In this document: piece by piece, positions 56,415-64,000 of the stretch
Layout of the letters: each line of letters opens with the position of its first letter
Numbering within the stretch: position 1 is the first letter of the stretch
From: Taxillus chinensis
Taxonomy: Eukaryota > Streptophyta > Magnoliopsida > Santalales > Loranthaceae
Length of the DNA stretch: 64,000 nt
Assembly: GCA_023512835.1 (NCBI GenBank)
Contig: CM042087.1
Span: forward strand, 50,343,265-50,407,264
Reading direction: 5' to 3'
Made by a program: the position numbers and the translations under genes
Notes under the pieces: generated by a model
Database searches by the model: none
What the model saw: only the letters and a program-made list of their open reading frames with translations
What the model was told of the DNA's origin: nothing

Positions 56415-59400
56415 ATGGAGAGGCCTGGAGAGGTCAGCGTGGGTGGTGGGGGCAATAATAGCAAGAGCAGTGATGGGTTCATTGATCGCAGCAAGGTTAG
56501 GATTTTGCTATGCGATAACGATTCCAAGAGCTTGGAAGCAGTTTTTGGGCTCCTATGCAAATGCTCCTATCAAGGTACATGTTTTTTTAAAAAAAAAAAA
56601 TTATAATATTATTATTTATTTTTAGTTCCCTGTGCTTTCGTTTATGATGGTAGACTAAATTATTGAACTCTCTATTGCTTATGGTTTATGTGATTTACAT
56701 TGGGTTATCGGAAACTAGATTTAATTTTAGCTTTGTGGGCAATAATTTAGTTATAGTTAAATTTGTTAGTAATGTTCGTTTATTATTGATCTCTCGTGGT
56801 AGTGGTTGCAGTTTAGGGATGGTTCTACTTCTAGCAATAAAAATGTGACTTGGTTAGGAAAGTTGTTGCCGGATGAGAGCTCATGTGAGTTGGCATGGTG
56901 CATGAATCGTTACATTTTGATTGTGTATTCCAGCTTCATGATTTTTTTTGTTTCGAATGTCTATTTATAGAGTTTGAATTTTATGTAGTTAGTGAGGAAT
57001 ACAATTTTGGTATTCCATATGGTGAAGTCTCCTCTCATGGCACATAAGAAGAATGCCTTTTACAAGTTTAAGATTCCATATGGCCAAGACTCCTCTCGCA
57101 GCACATGTCAAAATAATGCATTCTACCTGCCTGTATTTTCCTCAGTGTGCCTTTTCGATGCTTTCGGTCAATCTCCAGGGGCTCCATTCATTATTGTTGC
57201 TTGGTGCCTATACCATTCTTTAATGTATATACCATCACCAAAATAAATCTTTGACATTCATGTTTATATGTTTTTGTTACTTATTTTGCACTCACTGAAG
57301 CATTTAACTTTACACTGGTTCCATAGATTTTAGGACCATTTGAAAGGTTTTTGTTTAAGGTTTTTTCATGGCTTCTTGTTAATGGAACATGAAAAAATCG
57401 ACTCACTTTTTGTTTTTTCATAGTACAGAGCTAGTAAGTTACCTCCTTATGCCCTGAACCCATCAACGTAATTTAAGGTCTCCTCACCAGCGTTTTCTGA
57501 TTGGTTCTTTATCTTACTACTTCATAGTATTAAATTACCCACTCACACGTCTGATCCGACTAAACTACTTCTCAAATGAAAGTCATGGAAGCCATCCAAG
57601 TGTTGTAGGGGAGTGAGAGAAGCTTTGTCCCTACTGTGGGGGAGAAGTCTGGACCACGAGACCACATCTAAAAGGCAGCTGCATTGGATTGTGGAACACG
57701 TGGGAGTCTATTTTAACATAAGCTCTCTTTTTGTAATGTTGTTTTTACTGGTTCTGTGTGGACTGTTTGTAATTGTATGCGGGGGTTTTACATAAAAGGT
57801 ACTTTCTATTGTCTTTTGACCTTAAAACTGTAATATGCTATAGCTTTTGTGTCAAGAAGGTTCAGTATGTTTATTAAGCATTCTCCTACCTACATTCTTA
57901 TGTAACTTTGCAATTTCCTTACTGGTTATGCACTCCCATTGATTTACAGTGACTTCAGTGAGTTCACCAAGACAGGTCATTGATGCACTCAATGCCGAAG
58001 GACCTGATACTGATATTATACTCACTGAAGTGGACCTTCCAATGGCAAAAGGCATGAAAATGCTCAAGTACATTACTCGGGATAAGGACTTGCAGCGCAT
58101 TCCAGTAATCAGTAAGCGATCTTTATCTCCCTCTAAGTTCTCTCGTTATGTCGTTGCTCTGTTATTTGACAGTTTTGCTGTATGTTTATATTTTTAGGTT
58201 ATATCTTAAGTCTATCCTCATAACTGTATCTATTTTGCATGGAAAAGTGATGTCAGCTCAGGATGAAATGTCTGTTGTTGTGAAGTGCTTGAGACTTGGA
58301 GCAGCTGACTATCTTGTAAAGCCTTTGCGCACTAATGAACTTTTAAATTTGTGGACTCACATGTGGAGAAGAAGGCGCATGGTTTGTGTCACTAAACTTA
58401 TTTGGTTAATTATGTATTTTCTATTTTTCTTAGTTAAAGTCATAGCTAAAGTTAAATTTGGTTAAAAACTTTCTCCAATGTATTAGTTAAAGTTATAGTT
58501 TTTTTTATAATTAAAACAACAATGAATTAAAGAAAGAAAAAGATACAAGCAAATTGAGCAGAGTATAGTCTTACCCAACAATAAAAAAAGGTTCATACAA
58601 ATACTACAATGAAACTACAATAGGCCTAATACAAAGCCTAAAAATAGACAAGAAAAAGGATCCCCCTAAGAGCCAGACCATCAGACTACCTCAGCTTAGA
58701 AGTCCAAAAAATTTCGACATCATAATTAATCAAAGAGGTAAGCCTTTTAAGCTTCCGCACACCTTTAGATCCCGTACTCGCGGATGGCTAAGAAGGCGTG
58801 GCAAAAGCCTTCCGAGTTTGATGTCTAGCTTCGATATCCCTCAACAAATGAGAGTTAGCAAGGTCAAATCTCTCGTAACTCACCCTTAACACCTTTTGCA
58901 ATGACTTTATGTGATCGTAACCACTCTGGCTTTGGCTTTGGCTCTGCCGGGTAATCGGAGACACTCAAGGGAACAATACTCCCCATAGAGAGCATCAACC
59001 ATCGGATTAGAGGCAGGCTAAACAGCCTATCCACCCAGTGGATTCTCTCTAGCTGGCACAACATCATTATCCCAGCTCATGGAAGGATTAGTGTTGAAAT
59101 ATCCTAACAAGCTGCCGCCAACCCCAAGAGAGGCCTGGAGAGGGAAAGCAGACAAAACCGGCTAAGGACTAACAGTCCGCTGGCCAAGAAAAAAATTCTA
59201 CAGTCGAGGAAGAAGGACCGTCCGTGACAACGCCAGCCGGTGGAGAAGGCCGAGCGAGGTTCGACAAGGTAGTTGGAAGGACACTGACAAGAGCGTTAGG
59301 AGAAAGGAGAAGGGTTGGTGGCGAGCTTTGATCCGTAGTGAGAGATCCAAGGATGTTGGGAGAAGCCAAGCGAAAAGGAGGAAGGCCGGTGCTCAGAGGC

Positions 59401-62400
59401 AGCAGGACGGTAGGGGTAGGAGAGGAGGGTGGCATTGATTAGGGTGGCGGCTAGGTAGGGTGATACGCGGGGGGTGGGGGGAGAGGGAGGGAGGGAGGGA
59501 AAGGGAGGAGCTAGGCTGAGGGGGGAAAAAGGAGATGGGCTCGGGTAATTTAAATTTAACAATATTAAAAGCTAAATTTAGTTTTAGCTTTAGTTAGGGA
59601 AAAAAGCTAGATAGGCTTGGTTAAAGCAATAATAAAAGTGAAATCTAGCTTTAACTTTAACTTTAACTAAAGATGTCACACTAGTCAATAATATCAATAT
59701 CATGCCTATCCTTCCGGTCACCTCTCCCTTGCCTCCTCCGCATCCGCCCCCTCTACAGCCCCCTTTCCTATTGCCCCCCTTCCCTTGTAGTCTCCTTCTT
59801 CTGCATCTCCCCCCTTGCCCCCCTCCCACCTCCCTCCACATCATCCCCCATCACACCCCTCCCTTCGTATCATCTCCCATTGCCCTCTCCCTTTACGTCA
59901 TCTTGAAGGGCTGGAACGAGAAACCCGGCGGCAACGTTTAGGGATATTCTCATGGTGAGGTTGAGGTTAAAATAATAATTGATGCTACAAAAGAGTCACC
60001 AACACGGATTAGGAATAAGGAATTTGGGAAAGTAAGAGAAGAATTAGGAATTAGGAATTTGGATAGTATATAGGTTAAGAGTAGATTGAAAAAAATAATA
60101 GTTAAGTAAAAATATAGATAATGTATAATTTGAGCATCATTAGTTAAAACGGTAATATAACAAGCTAAAAATAATTTTAGCTAATCAATTTAGCTTGTTA
60201 TCATTGGAGATGCTCCAAGCCGAGGAATTAAATAACCGAAACAATATAGGAATTAAATTCAACGTCATCCATGCCCAAAATGTTTTTTATTTCTAATGCA
60301 TGTATATGTTTCTTTACTTGTAAAAGTTTGAATTTAGTCATAGCAATATCTATTATTTATATTTTATTATTCTTTATGTTGGTAGCTTGGACTCATAGAG
60401 AAGAACATCTTGAATTATAACCTCGAACTGGTGGAATCAGACCCTAGTGATGCTAATACCAACAGTACTACTCTGTTCTCCGATGACACTGATGATAAAT
60501 CCAAAAAAAACACAAATTCAGAGATGGACTTGTCGATGCAAAAGGAACATGAGGTAATTGAGCATGTGGACTTCTTGGAAAAATATCTGCTTCGTCTTCA
60601 GTGCACCTATAAAATTGTGATAGTTTTGGGCAAAAATTGTTTATTATGCTCATAATTTAATTGTATCATATACAAGTTCACATTAGCAGTGAAATCTTAT
60701 GTTTGGTTCAGAAAAATGATGACATGGTGGTAAAATAATTTTCCCATGATAATAACATGACACTAATGTGTCAAATGATTTTACCACAAAACATGGGATT
60801 CTCTTTCACACCCCACCCCACCCCCTAGTAAAATACTTTACCAAGAAAATTCATTCATGGGAATTATTATGAGAAAATAAAATTACCATGGTAATTTACT
60901 TTTCAAAAACCAAACAAGCCCTTATTGATTGTTAGTTGTGGGACAAGATATGTAGTTGTAAGCTTTATTTTTTGGATGCTGCTGTCATGATTATGTTACT
61001 GAAACAGATTGGCAGTGATGATTCACTGATTCATTGCCACTAATCGTGAGTTAACAATGTTCTATGAAGTGCCAATTATAGGATATGGATCAAAATGGAG
61101 GGTTGCATTCTCAATGCACCCCCAAATTTCATACATTGCATGCTTGGTGTCTTCTAGTTGGGGATAAAATTAAGAAAGGTTATTATTTTTTCCGTTTAAA
61201 TAGAATCTTTGAGATTAACTGTTGGTTTCCGGTAGAAATATTCTTGGTTCCATGAACCTTCTCTCCTTCTGCTTATTTGATCCTGCAGCTTAATACAAAA
61301 GCAACAACGTTGTTTCTGAAAACAACCTTGGCAGATAAATTCAATACTTCGTTCTTCCACTGCTCACTCGGTCTATCTAAGAAAATATGAAGAGATAAAA
61401 ATAGCATTGTTTTTTCTTTAAAAAAAATTAAGAACCAAATATATTTTTATATGATTTGAACCACTCAGGACACACACAATGTCATGTTATACAAAGTAAA
61501 GTTGTTATGCTATTAAAAAACAGGGTTACAGGAACTTTCAAAAAATTCACGACCATTAGATATCCGTTTTATAATTTTACTGTTACACCTGTGCTCATTA
61601 TGTTACACAAGCATTATCTGTTATTTAAAACGATGATACCATATGTGTTGCGGTGAACATTTAGTGGCCAACTATGTTTAGTCTGTTGGAGATCGCAGCC
61701 TGTGAGCTACCTTTCTAGTTTGTCTTCAGGGAGATTAAAGACCTGTGTTCAGCTTCTCAGTTAAATTTAGGATTCAAGTCCTTCCAACAAGCTTTGCATG
61801 CTAGTTCAGAGTTTTTTTTTGGGCATGAGAGAGACCAAGCTGAACCCAATCTATAAGCTTCACCTTGAGACGTGGTGTTGAAGATATCTTCATATTTAGT
61901 ATTGTGAGGAAATATATACTTTGGAGATATTATTCTCTAATATTTAGTAATATCATAAATATGATTACATATTAGATATATGTGATTATTATTAAAGTAT
62001 CACTTTTATTTATTAGGATTTTCATACATTAGGAGTTTCTATTTTCTTTTGTACATCTATTATGAATAGATGTGATGACACTCTTAGATTTTAATAGTCT
62101 TCCTATTTTACAACAGAAACACGCAAATGCTTGAACCTCAATTTGATCATGTGGCTTAATGCAAATACAGCTATATAATCTGTAAAAACAAACTTGTCCC
62201 ATAAATTCAACACTTGTTTAGGAGTGAAACACAAATTCTTGAACTCAAGTTGATGACTAAAGGAAGCAATCTGACAACTTTTCCTTTGAGCAGTGAGCAC
62301 CATGTTGGTGGAAATCAGATATTTGCCTGCCGAAGAGGAGGAAAATAAGGTGGATGTTTGCATTAATAGACTATCCATCAAAACTGAGTGTGACGCAGTT

Positions 62401-64000
62401 CTTCCATACATAATGTTGTTATTCATCATGGATTCAACTAGTCAGTTCCTTGTTTTTGTCATCATGCACCCTATATCCCTAAATATGATTTATATTAGTT
62501 GGCCTCCACAGGACATTGGAGTTGAACTAAAGCCATCAGTGTTTCGGTCTGATTTTAGGAAATCCTTGGCAGTGCTTGCAAAGATTTTGTCCCACAGGGT
62601 GAGCTCCATGCCAGTGGACATTGATCAAGAGAACATAGTAATTAAAGACACAGGGTGTACTCTAGACGCAAATGTCTCTTAGGACCTAGGTGCACGGCGC
62701 AAAAAAAAAAAAAAAAGAGCATGGGCATAAGGGGAGCGGGACATACGTTTTTATAAAAATAATTTAAAAAATTCTTGATTCACTGCTAATAAAGTAAATA
62801 AATCAGTTTAAACATAAATAAGATAATACTCTCAATAAAAATTATAAGTGAATGCATTTTTGTTGCTAGGGACTTGTGTTACATACTTCCAACTTGGATT
62901 CCTTCTTGAAGCTTCAAAATCCATGGATTATAAATATCTAATAATCTAAAAAGAAAGAGACATATCTCAGATTCGGCAACTAGCAACCCATGAGTCATCA
63001 GCCAAGCCAAAAGAAGATGAAAAAACCTACAACAGCAATGCAGCAAAGAAGAAGGAGGTGGCACTGTGGTAGCAACATCAGCCAACATGGATTGGAAAGG
63101 GTACCCTTTTGAATAAAAAGGGTACCTACGGCAACTACAGCAGCAGAGAAAGAGAAGAAGAAGAAGAAAAAGAACCTGGCTGTAGAGAGAGGCTGTGGCT
63201 GCTGAGGGCACTGCCAAGACCTAGGGTTAGGGTTGGAACCAAGTTCAGAGGTCGCATAAGTGGACCAGCATAGTCTTTTTTTTTATTCCACTTTTTTCTT
63301 TTATTTTTTTGGCTGTTAGGTCGCCTGAGGTACCTCTTAATTCGCCTGAGGTACCTCTTATTTTTTTCTCCTTGCACCTGAGAAAAAAACCTTGAAGGCA
63401 CACTTTTTGTGGGCTTTCTGGATCTCGCCTTGCCTAACATGCAAAGATGTCCAAACCTTGCGCCCGCCTGCTCCTTGTGCCTACTGCCTAGGTGTGCTTT
63501 TCACAACATAGCAAGAGAATACTTATGCCTCTAAAGTTGTTGCTGGACATGCCCAGTTTTCCCATTCTAGCAGCTTCATGTCCTCTTAATTCAGGACCTG
63601 GGGACAAATTCCTTTCAAGGGTGAAATGTTTTGGACAATCCACAGACCTAGAATGAGAAATATTTTAGCTTGTAGTTTGAAGATTAATTTGGATAGTTTA
63701 GGTCAAGTTTAGTAATTTTAAATTGGTTAGGGTTTAATTTTGAAACACTAATATGAAAATGTTGTCAACATTTATATTTAGTACGTCTATTTTGGAAAAA
63801 GAAAAATATGTGACAAGCTTTTATATATGTTCTTTCTTCAAGTTTGGGATGAAGTATTTAATTGAGAAATTTTACTCCGCTATTCTTTTGGCTAAGTATG
63901 CAGCAGGGTAACAAACTAACGTGAAATTTCGTTTATGTATGTGTGTGCTTTTCTTTTGCAGTCTAATGATGGTGCTGTTGGAGAGCTTCCCCCCAAAACT
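56415..64000 (+). CDS. TOC1: TOC1/APRR1 pseudo-response regulator (5' part, 5 exons; 3' end outside window)
   Basis: Core circadian-clock repressor that binds evening-phase promoters in the nucleus. Exons: 56415-56574, 57950-58111, 58248-58381, 60386-60553 and 63962-64000 (cut by the window edge), all GT-AG and in one frame, 221 codons so far. The pseudo-receiver domain runs from about residue 27 (KVRILLCDND, acidic pair Asp34/Asp36) through ILTEVDLPMAKGMKMLKYIT to AADYLVKPLR (Lys132). Glu80 stands where true receivers carry the phosphorylated Asp, as in all plant PRR proteins. WTHMWRRRRM closes the domain. SDPSDANTNSTTLFSDDTDD in exon 4 is specific to the TOC1/PRR1 branch. The last 13 codons (SNDGAVGELPPKT) fit by phase and splice site but are too short to confirm. 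The CCT domain lies beyond the edge. Introns 3 and 4 contain a LINE and a MITE. Confidence 0.94.
58490..59560 (-). mobile_element. LINE-derived insertion, antisense, TOC1 intron 3
   Basis: A T-rich run at 58499-58507 begins a minus-strand element whose sequence at about 58700-59130 resembles the ORF1-to-endonuclease region of the long LINE (compare AGAGGTAAGCCTTTTA at 58735 and AGGAGGTAAGCCTTTTAG at 33309; GATGTCTAGCTTC at 58821 and 33397). The 3' tail follows directly after this 5'-type region, so the reverse transcriptase part is missing: an internally deleted copy. The upper boundary is approximate. Confidence 0.6.
59600..60215. repeat. MITE-like AT-rich and C-rich sequence, TOC1 intron 3
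   Basis: AGCTTTAACTTTAACTTTAAC and a C-rich tract (59700-59900) are followed by TTAGCTTGTTATCATTGGAG with ATGCTCC. The left counterpart may be at 58430-58480 (AGCTAAAGTTAAATTTGG, TTTCTCCAATG), which would mean that the LINE copy split this element. Boundaries were not proved. Confidence 0.35.
60697..60917. mobile_element. MITE-like element in TOC1 intron 4
   Basis: The ends TGTTTGGTTCAGAAAAATGA and (reverse) TGTTTGGTTTTTGAAAAGTA form an inverted repeat of about 17 bp with three or four mismatches around 220 bp of sequence rich in TTACCATGG-like motifs. No clear target duplication was found. No coding capacity. Confidence 0.5.
60918..63961. other. Rest of TOC1 intron 4, no gene assigned
   Basis: At about 61900-62100 there is LTR-like sequence (TTTCTATTTTCTTTTGTACA, then ATCTATTATGAATAGATGTG) reminiscent of copia LTRs. 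Overlapping open frames on both strands at 62103-62682 (129 codons plus, 108 codons minus) match nothing I know. An A17 run lies at 62700-62716. A 21-bp tandem pair of TCGCCTGAGGTACCTCTTAA lies at 63321-63360. Confidence 0.4.

Noticed and set aside
59702..59941. Proline-rich plus-strand open frame in TOC1 intron 3
   Set aside because: Low-complexity C-rich tract inside an intron with MITE-like flanks; no conserved domain.

Overview
This is a window of nuclear DNA from a flowering plant, most likely a dicot with a repeat-rich genome. Three conserved plant genes with standard GT-AG introns can be assembled from it. All three lie among copia, gypsy-type, LINE, hAT and MITE remains. I saw no CRISPR array, operon, rRNA or tRNA gene. 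The species cannot be fixed from the sequence.

Layout. (1) 1-27146, minus strand: the 5' half of the cohesin subunit gene SMC3, with 16 coding exons giving 616 codons in one unbroken frame. It runs off the left edge and is swollen by transposon-filled introns, the largest 8.4 kb. A degraded antisense copia element fills 1 to about 3900, beyond the last visible exon. (2) 27147-36030: the upstream side of SMC3, holding a broken hAT transposase fragment, a leader-like segment present twice, and a long degraded antisense LINE that itself carries a MITE and another short repeat. (3) 36289-42273, plus strand: a complete DEDDh exonuclease gene of the NEN family (6 exons, 505 residues), with LINE debris in intron 2. 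(4) 42560-56100: about 13.5 kb of repeats between genes, including a hAT element with a perfect 8-bp target duplication, a tandem duplication with a period near 0.8 kb, gypsy-type LTRs, and a 2.57-kb solo LTR with a 5-bp target duplication. (5) 56415-64000, plus strand: the 5' part of TOC1/PRR1 (5 exons visible), running off the right edge.

The three genes do not form a pathway. SMC3 acts in sister-chromatid cohesion. NEN proteins are nucleases known for clearing the nucleus in phloem sieve elements. TOC1 is a core circadian-clock repressor. From memory, TOC1 and a NEN gene also have adjacent locus numbers in Arabidopsis, so that neighbourhood may be ancient.

The hunt found no clear new biochemical system. 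What stands out is the record of insertions: several elements with exact target duplications, one nested inside another; two copies of one family lying as a transcribed inverted repeat in different SMC3 introns; and a copy of the SMC3 upstream segment inserted into a LINE tail with an 11-bp flanking duplication.
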